DNA of 56,517 nt from Lautropia sp. SCN 69-89 (GCA_001724855.1 MEED01000040.1:1-56517), one strand, 5' to 3'. Counted from the stretch's first letter, positions 26,256 to 35,292 are shown. A program made the numbers and translations. The notes: generated by a model not told the origin, from the sequence alone.

Positions 26256-27155
26256 GGAAAGCTCCTTGTTAGGCAGTGCCGCCTCAGCACGGATGACGCC
26301 CCGCACCTGAGACGGCGGATGGTTACGGGCGTTGAGGAACTTGTGAAATTCATCCAGCGTGGCCTCCAGCGTCTGGAGGCCATCGGCCAGACCTCGGGAC
26401 ACGGCATTGCTGCCAAAGAAGAGTCCAGCCTCTGTTGCGCGCACGGCATCAACGTCCAGGCCTCGCATGGCAGCCACGTGCTCGGTAAAGATGGCGTAGA
26501 GCCGATCCACTTCGCCTTGCAGCTCGTTTTTGGCGCTATCCGACAGGGGCTCGTGTGGGGAGTAGTCGTTCTTGTGAGCACCGGCGGTAATGGCCGTGAA
26601 CCGGTAGCCGTCATTGGCATCTTTGACCGATTGGTCGACATGCAGGGCGATGACGCCAATCGAGCCTACGCCACCCGTTTCCGTCACGAACAGCCGCTGG
26701 GCGCTGGCGGCAATCGCATAGGCCGCTGAATACGCGGCATCGTTGGCCACCGCCCAGACGGGCTTCACAACCGACACCTCGCGCACGCGACGGGCCAATT
26801 CAAAACTACCCGAGGCTTCGCCACCCGGGGAATCGATGTCGAGCAAGATGCCGCTGACCTGGGGGTCGGCCAAGGCAGAGTCCAGCATCACGGCGATTTC
26901 GCCGTAGGAGGTCAAGCCCGAGGCGGCTTCCATGCCCAGCGAGCGTTTGACCAGCGAGCCGTGAATCGGGATCACTGCAATGCCCTCCGGTGCTGCGGCT
27001 GCCGCAGGCCGTTGGTACACCGCCATGTCCATGGCTGGCATGGCCGGAACATCGGCCATACCGATACGCTGACCGACCACCGACAGGATCACGTCCAGCT
27101 TGGGTCGGTGAATCAGCAAGGGCACCCCGAACAGGCGGGAGGCAAGATAAGTCAT
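25911..27155 (-). CDS. Capsid maturation protease, S49/SppA-like (lambda C-like)
   Basis: A 414-aa serine peptidase of family S49. The N-terminal domain has GIAVIPIHGSLV, ILLDIDSPGGEASGS, the probable nucleophile Ser in NDAAYSAAYAIAAS, and GSIGVIALHVDQS. The C-terminal 115 residues are helical and charged and form a nested scaffold gene. Lambda gpC/Nu3 has the same arrangement: the protease carries the scaffold at its C-terminus and is packaged into the prohead. The start overlaps the portal gene by four bases. Confidence 0.92.
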   Translation of the reverse strand: MTYLASRLFGVPLLIHRPKLDVILSVVGQRIGMADVPAMPAMDMAVYQRPAAAAAPEGIAVIPIHGSLVKRSLGMEAASGLTSYGEIAVMLDSALADPQVSGILLDIDSPGGEASGSFELARRVREVSVVKPVWAVANDAAYSAAYAIAASAQRLFVTETGGVGSIGVIALHVDQSVKDANDGYRFTAITAGAHKNDYSPHEPLSDSAKNELQGEVDRLYAIFTEHVAAMRGLDVDAVRATEAGLFFGSNAVSRGLADGLQTLEATLDEFHKFLNARNHPPSQVRGVIRAEAALPNKELSMPDTQDTPQNPVADTIDLAEAEKLVSEARRQVTQSAQAIAEVCLLAGCPERAAEFIAAGKTEADVRRVLIDARATRSEAGDIRSTITVDAGTQNLDRPEASPIVAAVKKLTAQA

Positions 27156-28690
27156 GGTTGGGGATCCTGGTTGTCTGTGGGCGCATCCGCCGGATCGGTG
27201 GGCTGCACGCCATGGGTTTCGACCGACGTGGCATCAGGCATGGCTGCAGGTGCCTGGTCATGCCGGGCATCGGAGTCAAAGACCAAGCCCAGTGCATCGG
27301 CCCGGGCGTTGTCGGCCGCAATCTCGCGGTCCACGTCTTCGGCGTCGTAACCATTGCCGGAAATGGCTTCCGACCGACTCATGAGGCCAGCCCGAATAGC
27401 CAGCTTCATGGCGTTGAATTCCTTTTGCGGATCAACCCAGCTCCAGCCCTGCGGGATCCACTTGGCAGCCTGGTAGGTGCGACGGTCTTTGCGGTAGCCG
27501 GGAAGATCCAGTACACCTTCCAACACCGCCTGGTCCATCCAGGCGCGCCAGATCGGCCGGCACAACTGGTGCACGATCACGCCGTGCTGCAAGGCTTCGC
27601 AGCGGCGGCGAAACTCCAGCAGGCCAGCGCGAATGGAGGAGTAATTCACTTGCGTGAGGTCACCCGTGAGCATCTCGTAGGTGATGCCCATGGCAGCGGC
27701 CACCGCGCGGAACTGCTGGCGCATGAATTCGGCGTACGACGATCCCACATCAGCAGGGGCTGAGAACTTGATGTCTTCGCCTGGCTCCAGGATCTGCAGC
27801 GTGCCTGGCTCCATGCCCGCGAGCGCCACCCCGTTGCCATCGGCCGCCGACTCACCCATCAGGTTGTCTTCCGGGGCCATGCGGGTGATGAAGCCAGCAA
27901 ACATGGCCGCCGTCTTCTTACGCACCAGCTCAGCGTCGTCGTACTGGTCGAGTTCGTTGAGTTTCACGAGCGCACGCGTGAGCCAAGGTTCGCCCCGGAT
28001 CTGGCCGGGACGCAGCGGACGGAACAGGTGGATCACTTCACTGGCATCCACCCGTACGGTGCCCATGCCACCGCCGCCGGCACTGCTGGACATCGGTGCC
28101 AGCAGTCCATCATTGGGGTGCGAGCGATACAGGTGGTAGGCCACCCGACGACCCAGACGGTCGAACTCGATGCCAGCGCGAATGACGTTACCGCCGGCCA
28201 GATCCCGGTTCATGGTGGTCGGCAGATGCTCGGCTTCCAGCACTTGAATCTGCAGCGCCACCGGCAGACCATCTTCGGTGCGGCGGTAGCGCAGCCGGAC
28301 CAGTGCCTCGCCGCCTTCAAGCATGGCGCGGGTGGCCAGTGCCTGCAGACCGTAGAAGTCCGTCAGTCCGGCGGCATCGGCCTCTTCGCACCAGTCCCAC
28401 CACAGGCTGTGGATGGCTTCGCGCGTGGCCTGGTCTTGGACCATGCTCTGCGGTTTGATGCCGGTACCGATGGCGTTGGCCACGAAGGCTTCTATGCCAG
28501 CCGCTGCCCAGGCGTTGCGGCGCACCAGGTCACGGCTCTTGGCACGGAGTTCGTCTTGGGCCAGCGACAGGGCGGCCACCGCACCCGGGTTGCTGGGCAT
28601 CCAGGCCAGGGCGCGCCGACCGCCCCCGGTGCCGTCATAGATCGGCGTGCCACCGAACATGCGGCGACGCAAATTTTTGAGCCAGGCCAT
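27152..28690 (-). CDS. Portal protein (lambda B-like)
   Basis: A 512-aa lambda-family portal: SLAQDELRAKSRDLVRRNAWAA near residue 45, ANAIGTGIKP, LWWDWCEEADAAG, a VIHLFRPLRPGQIRGEPWL block and FRAVAAAMGITYEMLTGDL followed by NYSSIRAGLLEFRR. It forms the dodecameric channel at the capsid vertex through which DNA is pumped. It overlaps both the gpW-like and protease genes. Confidence 0.94.
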   Translation of the reverse strand: MAWLKNLRRRMFGGTPIYDGTGGGRRALAWMPSNPGAVAALSLAQDELRAKSRDLVRRNAWAAAGIEAFVANAIGTGIKPQSMVQDQATREAIHSLWWDWCEEADAAGLTDFYGLQALATRAMLEGGEALVRLRYRRTEDGLPVALQIQVLEAEHLPTTMNRDLAGGNVIRAGIEFDRLGRRVAYHLYRSHPNDGLLAPMSSSAGGGGMGTVRVDASEVIHLFRPLRPGQIRGEPWLTRALVKLNELDQYDDAELVRKKTAAMFAGFITRMAPEDNLMGESAADGNGVALAGMEPGTLQILEPGEDIKFSAPADVGSSYAEFMRQQFRAVAAAMGITYEMLTGDLTQVNYSSIRAGLLEFRRRCEALQHGVIVHQLCRPIWRAWMDQAVLEGVLDLPGYRKDRRTYQAAKWIPQGWSWVDPQKEFNAMKLAIRAGLMSRSEAISGNGYDAEDVDREIAADNARADALGLVFDSDARHDQAPAAMPDATSVETHGVQPTDPADAPTDNQDPQP

Positions 28691-28899
28691 CAGAGCGCCT
28701 TGCTCGTGGCCACGCGGATCTGGCGCGATTTGGGTGCGCCGGATTCACGGGCAATGGTGGCTTCGACCTCCGCAATCGCGGCCTTCAGATCGGCCACGCT
28801 GCGGTACTCGATGCTTTTGCCTTCGTAGGTCACGCGGTGCTCGCCGCTGGCCAGGGCTTCGCGCAAAGTCTGAAGGTGTTCAGGGGTGTAGGTACTCAT
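28690..28899 (-). CDS. Head-tail joining protein gpW-like
   Basis: A 69-aa protein (MSTYTPEHLQTLREALASGE, then VTYEGKSIEYRSVADLKAAI) of the gpW type that plugs below the portal after packaging. ATG at 28899 overlaps the terL stop (ATGA). Its place between terL and portal matches lambda. Confidence 0.85.
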   Translation of the reverse strand: MSTYTPEHLQTLREALASGEHRVTYEGKSIEYRSVADLKAAIAEVEATIARESGAPKSRQIRVATSKAL

Positions 28900-30870
28900 C
28901 AGGTCATCCATCGGCTGCGCACCACGCGACGCGGGTTCGGTTTGGCGCCGCCAGAAGTGCTGAGGCCACCGTCGAACTTCTGCTCTTGGGTGGCCTCGGG
29001 GGTTGTGATTTGTTTGGCATCGACCGGAGGGTCGGTGCCGAGTTGTTTTTCGAGTTCTTGCCAGTGCCGGTCTTCGAACCGGTCCAGGCCTGCCGCCGCT
29101 GCCGCCGCCCGGGCGTAGACGTAGCAGTCCAACGCCTCGTTGCGCTCACGCATCTTTTGCCATTCGCGGTGAGCAAACCCGTTGCGGTCGCGCCGGGTGA
29201 TCAACTGTTCAGCACAGAGCTGCTGCAGGTATTCCGCGTCGACCTTGGGCAGGTGCACGAAACCAGCCGGGTAGATCGGTGTCACACCGTCTTCAGCCAC
29301 CTCGGCGCTCTTGCGCAGGTTGTTGTAGAACTCCAGCTTGGCAATGCTGCCAGCCACCGGGAACACCTTGATGCCCCGGCGCAGCTTCTTGCCGCTGGCG
29401 GTAGCGTCCACCGCTGTGGGGGTGCCGATCAGCGCAGCACCACCGGCAATGCCCTTGATCGGCATGAGCCGCGCATCGCGCACCCCACGCACGAAGGCAT
29501 AGGCCTCCTGGGTGGCGTAGCCGGTGTCCAGGGCCAGCCGCGCCAGGCTCAGCTGGCAACCACTGCTGTGGGTCCAGGTTTCAGAAAGTACCTTGGCCAG
29601 CGATGACCAGACTTCCGCTCTGGCCGTGTCGCCCATCAGCACGCGGTGCTCGATAAGCCAAGATCCCTTCCCGCGCCCGAAGGCCCAGACCGAGACCTCG
29701 ATGCGATCCTTCTGCACATCGGCCCCGGCGGTTAGCAGCAAGCCACCCGTGGGCACGGTACCAATGCGGTAGTCCTCCCGGCGCTCCAGCAGACGCTGCC
29801 AGTCGGGCGCCTCGCCTTCTTCGACCCAGGTCTCACCCAGTTCGGTGTTCTTGAAGGTCTTGATGGCCGAGGCCGAGCGGGAATCGGCCATCGCAGCCGA
29901 TTCCCAGGCCCGCGCGATCTCGATCCAGCTGCGCCAACCTACCGGGCTGTAGAGGCTAGAGAGGTGAAACCCAGCCGTGCGTCCGGCCTGTTCTGGCGCA
30001 CAGGCTTGCCACTGGCCGTTTTCCAGCATCCACGTCTTGTGATGCTCTGCGATCGGCTGGTTGCATGACTCGCAGATGTAGGCTGCCGTCTCCGGCTGGC
30101 CCCGCTCCCAGCGCAGTTGTTCAAACCGCAGCCACTGGCGGTGGTCGCAATGCGGGCACGGCACAAAGTACCGGCGCTGATCCGACGCTTCAAACTCGCG
30201 CTCCACAGCACTGGCGCCTGCAATCGTCGGGGTCGAGACGATCAGGATCTTGCGCCGGGCGAAGGTGCGGGTGCGCGCCTCGGCCAGCGAGATCGCATCG
30301 CCTTCACCTTCCACATCCAGCGGGTAGCCATCGACCTCGTCCAGAAACAGGTAGCGCACGGGCATCGAACGGAGACCCACCGCGCTGTTGGCGCCGGTCA
30401 TCACCAGCACGCCGCCATGGAATTCCTTGGCGAGGATGGTGTTGCCGGAGTCGCGGCTGCGTGCCGGGGCAATCCTCCTGAATGGCGGGGCTTTCTTCAA
30501 TCAGCGCGTCGATGCGCTGCTTGGAGGCGCGCTTGGCCATCTCCACCGTGGGCCACACCGCCATCATCGGGCCCGGGGCGTGGTGGATCACGTAACCTAC
30601 CCAGTTCAGGCCCAGTTCGGTGCCGCCGACCTGCGCGCCTTTCATGAACACCACCCGCTCGATCGGCGACATGGGGGACAAGGCATCCATGATCTCGCGC
30701 AGGTAGGGCGTGCGGCTGGTGCGCCAGCGGCCCGGCTCCGAGGCGGCCTTGCTGGAGAGCACCCGGTGCTTGTCGGCCCACTCGGACACGGTGAGCAGTG
30801 GATCGGGCGTCAGGCCTTCGCGCCAGGCGCGCTCGATGGCGTCCCAGCCTTCGTAGTAAAGCTCTTCCAT
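28899..30870 (-). pseudogene. Terminase large subunit (lambda A-like), frameshifted
   Basis: TerL is the ATPase-nuclease motor that cuts and packages DNA. The 5' part (MEELYYEGWDAIERAWREG to RIDALIEESPAIQE) and the 3' part (IAPARSRDSGNTILAKEF through LFLDEVDGYP, the CPHCDHRQW and CESCNQP zinc knuckles and an ALDTGYATQEAY nuclease region) are in different frames. They meet at about 30474-30478, where two bases appear to be missing (or one extra). Restored length is about 657 aa, right for the family. Unless repaired, packaging would fail. ATG 30870 lies three bases after terS. Confidence 0.88.
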
Positions 30871-30872
30871 GG

Positions 30873-31448
30873 TCAATCCACCTTGGGCTGCAAGTCGCCC
30901 AGGTCTTGCAGTTGCTGTCGCACGGCGGCGTCCAGCGCCACATGCAAGAAGTGCGGATCTACGCCCAGTCCTGCAGCCATCTGCGACGAGATGCGTGCTG
31001 GCCAGTTGAGCCAGGCATCGCGCTCGGCCCGGGCCAGTTTGAACACATGGGCCACGGCCTGTGACCGATCGACCAGTTCGCCCTTGAGGCGGGCCAGGCG
31101 CACTTTGTTCGTCTGCGCCTTGACCACCTCGTTGACAGTGCGCGCCTGCAGCAGCGATGTGCCGCCGGAGGACAGGGCCGGGGTGGGCGGCTCGGCGGCT
31201 TCTCTGGCTGGGCGTGCAGCCGTTTGCGGATTCTCGCGGGCTGCAGCGGACACCTGCGGAGCTTCTTTGGCCTCGCCAATTACCGACCGGCGGGTCGGCG
31301 TGGTGTTGGCTGCCCACTGGGCATCGGCCCCCACCGGATCGATGGTGCCGTCAGGCAAAGGCGTGATCCGCCCTGTGTCGATAGCCTTCTTGACGGCCAC
31401 GTGCGACACACCGCGGTGGCGCGCGTAGGCGCGAATGGACAGTCCCAT
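30873..31448 (-). CDS. Terminase small subunit-like (lambda Nu1 type)
   Basis: A 191-aa protein with an N-terminal helix-turn-helix (MGLSIRAYARHRGVSHVAVKKAIDTGRI), a linker rich in Ala/Pro and a helical C-terminal half (NKVRLARLKGELVDRSQAV). It lies directly before terL and should recognise the packaging site. There is no clear Shine-Dalgarno before ATG 31448. It is the first gene of the late operon and faces away from the small plus-strand genes. Confidence 0.8.
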   Translation of the reverse strand: MGLSIRAYARHRGVSHVAVKKAIDTGRITPLPDGTIDPVGADAQWAANTTPTRRSVIGEAKEAPQVSAAARENPQTAARPAREAAEPPTPALSSGGTSLLQARTVNEVVKAQTNKVRLARLKGELVDRSQAVAHVFKLARAERDAWLNWPARISSQMAAGLGVDPHFLHVALDAAVRQQLQDLGDLQPKVD

Positions 31449-31530
31449 GTGTTGTTGAACTCAATGCAAGTGGGTGGCCTCCTAGATGCGGTTTTTCATG
31501 CAAAGGCGAGTGAATCACCCGGGATTAAAA

Positions 31531-31567
31531 AGCGCTTGGCTTCTGTGGCCCACAGCGCGTGAATACG
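31531..31567 (+). repeat. Dispersed leader element, copy 1
   Basis: The copy has GCTTGGCTT, then about nine variable bases, then a version of CAGCGCGTTCATACG (here CAGCGCGTGAATACG), about 40 bp before the ATG at 31608. The outer GCGCT and AGCGC can pair. Confidence 0.8.
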
Positions 31568-31607
31568 GATGTCGATTGACAAGCAACCCACCACCCAGGA
31601 GCCCCAC

Positions 31608-31814
31608 ATGACCAAACAGAAGCAGCCCACCACACTCCCCCCCGACGAGATCGAGCTCTTGCTCGAATCGATTGCCCTGAACCACCTATTCATCGAAACA
31701 CTGGAAACCCGCAACAGCGACCGGATGGACTTCCACGAGGTCAGCGTCTGGGGCGTCAAGAGCGCCCTTATGGCGGCCTACGAGGCAGGGCGGCAGGCCG
31801 CGAAGCAAGACTGA
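31608..31814 (+). CDS. Small hypothetical protein (DUF6900-like)
   Basis: A 68-aa acidic, helical protein. The central line LFIETLETRNSDRMDFHEVSVW resembles DUF6900 proteins of unknown function that recur in prophages and plasmids. CAGGAG lies before ATG 31608. It is the first of four plus-strand genes placed against the late and early operons, each with the same leader element; I infer cargo expressed independently of the lytic operons. Confidence 0.6.
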   Translation: MTKQKQPTTLPPDEIELLLESIALNHLFIETLETRNSDRMDFHEVSVWGVKSALMAAYEAGRQAAKQD

Positions 31815-31827
31815 AAAAGAAGCGGAA

Positions 31828-31864
31828 AGCGCTTGGCTTCACTCTCGAACAGCGCGTTCATGAG
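31828..31864 (+). repeat. Dispersed leader element, copy 2
   Basis: GCTTGGCTTC, then TCGAACAGCGCGTTCATG, 14 bp after the preceding stop and 31 bp before ATG 31896. GCGCT and AGCGC are complementary across an 18-base loop. Confidence 0.85.
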
Positions 31865-31895
31865 CACACCATCAACCACCACGAAGGAGCATCAA

Positions 31896-32444
31896 ATGAC
31901 CACCATCCAACTGACCCCTGCCCAGCACGCCATCCTCGCCTACGCCATCGAACACACCGGCGGCAAGATCGAGTGGTTCCCCGACAACATCAAGGGCGGC
32001 GCCCGCACCAAGGTGCTGGAGGGCCTGTTCAACAAGGCCCTGATCACCCGCGACAGCACCGACTGGTTCGCCGCCGCCGAGGGCTACGACGCCCTTGGGC
32101 GCGCCCGGCCGATGCCGGCCACCCTTCACCCCGACCCCGAGGTCGAGTCCGCCGTGTCGGCCGCAGAGGCCAACTGGGCGCAAGAAAAACCGGATGCGGC
32201 CAAGCGCCTGGTCAAGGTCGGCGTCGAGGGCGAGCCCCGCACCCGCGAGAACAGCAAGCAGGCTGCCGTGATCCAGATGCTGCAGCGCCCGGAAGGGGCC
32301 ACCATCAACCAGATCTGCGCGGCCACCGGCTGGCAGGCGCACACGGTACGCGGCACCTTTGCAGGCGCGTTCAAGAAGAAACTCGGACTCACCATCACCT
32401 CGGAAAAAGCCGAGGGAGGCGAGCGTATCTACCGGGTCAGTTGA
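31896..32444 (+). CDS. DUF3489-type protein
   Basis: A 182-aa protein. The N-terminal half (TPAQHAILAYAIEHTGGKIEWFP) is a helical domain. The C-terminal 70 residues (KQAAVIQMLQRPEGATINQI, then TGWQAHTVRGTFAGAFKKKLGL) match the DUF3489 pattern, a winged-helix-like DNA-binding fold. Such proteins recur beside DUF2924 proteins and serine recombinases; here those partners lie about 16 kb away. GAAGGAG precedes the ATG at 31896. Confidence 0.75.
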   Translation: MTTIQLTPAQHAILAYAIEHTGGKIEWFPDNIKGGARTKVLEGLFNKALITRDSTDWFAAAEGYDALGRARPMPATLHPDPEVESAVSAAEANWAQEKPDAAKRLVKVGVEGEPRTRENSKQAAVIQMLQRPEGATINQICAATGWQAHTVRGTFAGAFKKKLGLTITSEKAEGGERIYRVS

Positions 32445-32497
32445 ATTCGAGATGGGGTGGCGGCATATCCACGCCACCCCGGAGCAATCCCTGAAAT

Positions 32498-32532
32498 AGC
32501 TTGGCTTTCCGATTGAACAGCGCGTTCATACG
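32498..32532 (+). repeat. Dispersed leader element, copy 3
   Basis: AGCTTGGCTTT, variable bases, then AACAGCGCGTTCATACG, 31 bp before ATG 32564. This copy lacks the first GC, so the outer stem is shorter than in copies 1, 2 and 4. Confidence 0.85.
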
Positions 32533-32563
32533 ACTGTCATCAACGCTATCAGGAGCAACCACC

Positions 32564-32896
32564 ATGACCACCGAAATCAGCAACCCCGCCAACCCTCTCC
32601 GAGCCCGATTCACCCGCAAGCCGATCGACTTGCAGGAGGTGCTGGCGGCCACGCCCTACGACGAACGCCCGGAGCCGGTAGTGATCAGCGAAACCCGCGA
32701 ACTGACCACTGCCGAGTACGATGTCTTCGCCAACACGCTGCTGCAGGATCGCGACTGGCTGGCCGGCAAGGGCGGGTACCCCGACCACACCACTCGGCAC
32801 GTCGTCGAAGTCAAGGCCGAGAATCGCAAGACCCTGTACGTCGACCCCTCGGGCAGCGCCTACGGGCGTTACGTCGGAATTGCGGTAGAAGCCTGA
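32564..32896 (+). CDS. Small hypothetical protein of the leader-element cluster
   Basis: A 110-aa soluble protein (MTTEISNPANPLRARFTRKP to GRYVGIAVEA) with no motif I recognise. CAGGAG stands before the ATG. It begins MTT like the genes on either side, and the leader element ahead of it is nearly the same, while the proteins themselves are unrelated. Confidence 0.6.
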   Translation: MTTEISNPANPLRARFTRKPIDLQEVLAATPYDERPEPVVISETRELTTAEYDVFANTLLQDRDWLAGKGGYPDHTTRHVVEVKAENRKTLYVDPSGSAYGRYVGIAVEA

Positions 32897-32910
32897 AAAA
32901 AGATTCAGAG

Positions 32911-32947
32911 AGCGCTTGGCTTCTCAATCGAACAGCGCGTTCATACG
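32911..32947 (+). repeat. Dispersed leader element, copy 4
   Basis: GCGCTTGGCTTC, then TCGAACAGCGCGTTCATACG, 33 bp before ATG 32981. It is the best-preserved copy and retains the GCGCT/AGCGC pairing. Confidence 0.87.
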
Positions 32948-32980
32948 GGTGTCGCAACGATCAACCCGAAGGAAAAAACG

Positions 32981-33349
32981 ATGACCACCACCAAGCAAAT
33001 CCCAACCTCCCAGAACGAAGCCTGGGGCTTTTGGGGCACGATGAACGACGACGCCCAGGCGGCCTGGCCGATCGCGATGACCGCGATTTCGGATGCCACC
33101 TGCCAGCCCCTCGAATCGGTCAGGCTGTTCCTCGACAGCCGCCACGGTCGCCACTTTGCCGACGACGTGCTGAACGAACTGCACGCCGGATCGAACCCGC
33201 AGGAGGCGATCCTCGCCTCCACGCAACGCTGGATGAGCTGGAGCATCGGACGCCTGACCAGCAAGCAGCACGGGATCCCCAAGGGCCTGCCTTACCTGAC
33301 GGGCTTTGTGATTCACTGCGAGATCGTCGAGGAGGCCATGGCCGACTGA
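32981..33349 (+). CDS. Small hypothetical protein of the leader-element cluster
   Basis: A 122-aa protein (MTTTKQIPTSQNEAWGFWGT, then WPIAMTAISDATCQPLESVR and RWMSWSIGRLTSKQHGIPKG). I cannot assign a family. AAGGAAAA precedes the ATG at 32981. Its last 37 bp overlap the oppositely oriented small membrane-protein gene. Confidence 0.6.
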   Translation: MTTTKQIPTSQNEAWGFWGTMNDDAQAAWPIAMTAISDATCQPLESVRLFLDSRHGRHFADDVLNELHAGSNPQEAILASTQRWMSWSIGRLTSKQHGIPKGLPYLTGFVIHCEIVEEAMAD

Positions 33350-33561
33350 CGCACCCGCAGCGCCTCAAAGCCCCGGCGCAGCGCGTAGCTGCGTACGATC
33401 GACACGGCCGTGAAGATCAAGCCGATCAAGAGGTTTTCTGAAATGGTCACGGCCAGGCCGAACAGCGGGAACACCACCATCTGCGTGACTACTGCCACGA
33501 CATAACCCACCAGTACATTAGCGAGCGATTCCACCAGGGACATCAGGCGCGACTGCTTCAA
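33313..33561 (-). CDS. Small two-helix membrane protein (DUF7220-like)
   Basis: An 82-aa protein (KQSRLMSLVESLANVLVGYV; then LFGLAVTISENLLIGLIFTA) with two predicted transmembrane helices and a basic tail (RSYALRRGFEALRVRQ). It resembles DUF7220 proteins from phages. The start is the TTG at 33561, overlapping the methyltransferase stop (TTGA); an ATG six codons later is the alternative. It ends the early operon. Confidence 0.65.
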   Translation of the reverse strand: MKQSRLMSLVESLANVLVGYVVAVVTQMVVFPLFGLAVTISENLLIGLIFTAVSIVRSYALRRGFEALRVRQSAMASSTISQ

Positions 33562-34850
33562 GCGTCGGCCTCCTCTGTGTTTGCTGTGACCCCTGCGCCA
33601 GCCACTGCCGCCAGACCATTGAACTTGACTGCGTCGGCTTCCCGGTAGGCTTCCTGCCCACTCCAGTCCTGCCAGCGACGCACGATCACGTCCACGTACT
33701 TGGGATCGAGTTCGATCAGCCAACCGATGCGCCCGGTTTTTTCAGCGGCGATGAGAGTGGTCCCGGAACCGCCAAACGGATCCAATACGATGTCTCCCGG
33801 ACGGCTCGAATTGCGGATCGCTCGCTCGACCAGCTCCACCGGTTTCATGGTCGGGTGCAGGTCGTTTTTCTGTGGCTTCTTGATGTTCCACACGTCGCCC
33901 TGGTCGCGGTCACCGCACCAGTGGCGGTTCTCTCCTTCGGGCCAGCCATACAAGATGGGCTCGTACTGGCGTTGGTAGTCGGCGCGGCCGAGCGTGAAGG
34001 TGTTCTTGGCCCAGATGATGAAGGTGGACCATTTGCCACCGGCAGCCCGGAAAGCCTGTTGCAGGGTGTCCAGTTCGCTGGACGACATGGCGATGTAGGT
34101 GGCGCCTGAACAGCGCTCGAGCATTGGGGTCAGAGCCGCCAGCAGGAAATCGTAGAAGCCATCGCCTAAGTTGTCGTTCAGGATCGGACGGTCCTTGCCA
34201 CGCATCTTGTCCTTCGCACTGTTGGCGTAGTCCACGTTATAGGGTGGATCGGTGAAGACCATATCAGCCTGGGCATCGGCCATCAGCAGCTCATAGCTCT
34301 TGGGGTCGGTGGCGTCCCCGCATACCAATCGATGTTTACCCAGCTCCCACACATCACCTGGGCGGGAGATCGGGGTGGCCGACACCTCGGGAACAGCATC
34401 GTCATCGGTTTGGCCATCGACCGTGGTCTCTTCGCCCGCCATGATCTCGGCCAAGGCATCGGCGTCAAATCCGGTGATGTCTAGGTTGAAGCCGTCTTCC
34501 TGCAGCGACTGCAGTTCGATGCGCAGCATGGCGTCGTCCCAGCCGGCGTTTTCTGCGATGCGGTTGTCCGCAATGATGAGGGCGCGTCGCTGGGTGGGGG
34601 TCAGGTGATCCAAAACCACGACGGGCACGGTATCCAGACCGAGCTTTTGCGCGGCGGCCAGGCGCCCATGGCCGGCGACGATCACGCCGTCGGACCCCGC
34701 CAGGATCGGATTGGTGAAACCGAACTCGACGATGGAAGCTGCAATCTGCGCCACCTGCTCCTCGGAGTGGGTACGGGCATTGCGGGCGTAGGGCACCAGT
34801 TTCTCGGTGGGCCAGCGCTCGATGTGGGTGGAGAGCCAGGGTTCAGACAT
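33558..34850 (-). CDS. ParB-fused DNA methyltransferase 1 (DPPY type)
   Basis: A 430-aa protein. Residues 1-110 form a ParB/Srx-like domain (LVPYARNARTHSEEQVAQIA, GVIVAGHGRLAAAQKLGL). The catalytic domain has motif IV TDPPYNVDY before motif I DPFGGSGTTLIAAEKTGR, the beta-class order of N6-adenine or N4-cytosine methylases. DPPY favours adenine. Such enzymes protect phage DNA or change host modification. No restriction enzyme is nearby. ATG 34850 is preferred; the start overlaps the peptidase gene by eight bases. Confidence 0.88.
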   Translation of the reverse strand: MSEPWLSTHIERWPTEKLVPYARNARTHSEEQVAQIAASIVEFGFTNPILAGSDGVIVAGHGRLAAAQKLGLDTVPVVVLDHLTPTQRRALIIADNRIAENAGWDDAMLRIELQSLQEDGFNLDITGFDADALAEIMAGEETTVDGQTDDDAVPEVSATPISRPGDVWELGKHRLVCGDATDPKSYELLMADAQADMVFTDPPYNVDYANSAKDKMRGKDRPILNDNLGDGFYDFLLAALTPMLERCSGATYIAMSSSELDTLQQAFRAAGGKWSTFIIWAKNTFTLGRADYQRQYEPILYGWPEGENRHWCGDRDQGDVWNIKKPQKNDLHPTMKPVELVERAIRNSSRPGDIVLDPFGGSGTTLIAAEKTGRIGWLIELDPKYVDVIVRRWQDWSGQEAYREADAVKFNGLAAVAGAGVTANTEEADA

Positions 34851-35292
34851 GGACCAACCCCGTTTCATAGACGGTCTTGCCCTGGTTCAGCTTGGCCGTG
34901 AGCAACTGGGTGCGCTCATTCGAGATGGCCACAGCCAGATGGGTCCAACGTCCGAACTCATGAATGATCTGCACGCAGGGGAGCTTCAACTGGTGAGCGG
35001 CCTGGCATACGATCAACGGGGTTATGCCTGGCACGATGAGGTCCGCCGCACGCCCTTGCATGTGGTGGCTGGTCGGACTGCCCCCAATGGCGCGGTTCAG
35101 CGCTGGTGAGCGGTAGCCAGAGGTGATCACCACCGGGCGTTTGAGGTGGACGCGCAGCGGCTGCAGCACCGACTGACACAGCCGCCGCAGGTTCTCAATG
35201 ACCTCGGGTGTGGGCTCGTTGGCAATGCCACGGCGAGCCGCCGTTTCTGAGACCAGAAACTCGGCCAGTTCGAAATGTTCAGACAGTTGCAT
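34843..35292 (-). CDS. M15-type peptidase, possible endolysin
   Basis: A 149-aa zinc peptidase of the M15 (D-Ala-D-Ala carboxypeptidase/endopeptidase) group: ITSGYRSPALNRAIGG, SHHMQGRAADLIVPG with the zinc-site His and Asp, and a late EFGRWTHLAVA with the second His. M15 enzymes serve as endolysins in many phages. No other endolysin is visible, so I infer that role, although it lies between two methyltransferase genes far from the holin. No signal peptide is present, so it would need the holin. Confidence 0.82.
   Translation of the reverse strand: MQLSEHFELAEFLVSETAARRGIANEPTPEVIENLRRLCQSVLQPLRVHLKRPVVITSGYRSPALNRAIGGSPTSHHMQGRAADLIVPGITPLIVCQAAHQLKLPCVQIIHEFGRWTHLAVAISNERTQLLTAKLNQGKTVYETGLVHV

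Noticed and set aside
31841-32945. GAAC-AGCGC-GTTC inside the leader elements as LexA-type SOS boxes
   Set aside because: The spacing (five) and flanks do not fit known LexA sites of this bacterial group, and copies 1 and 5 lack the symmetry.
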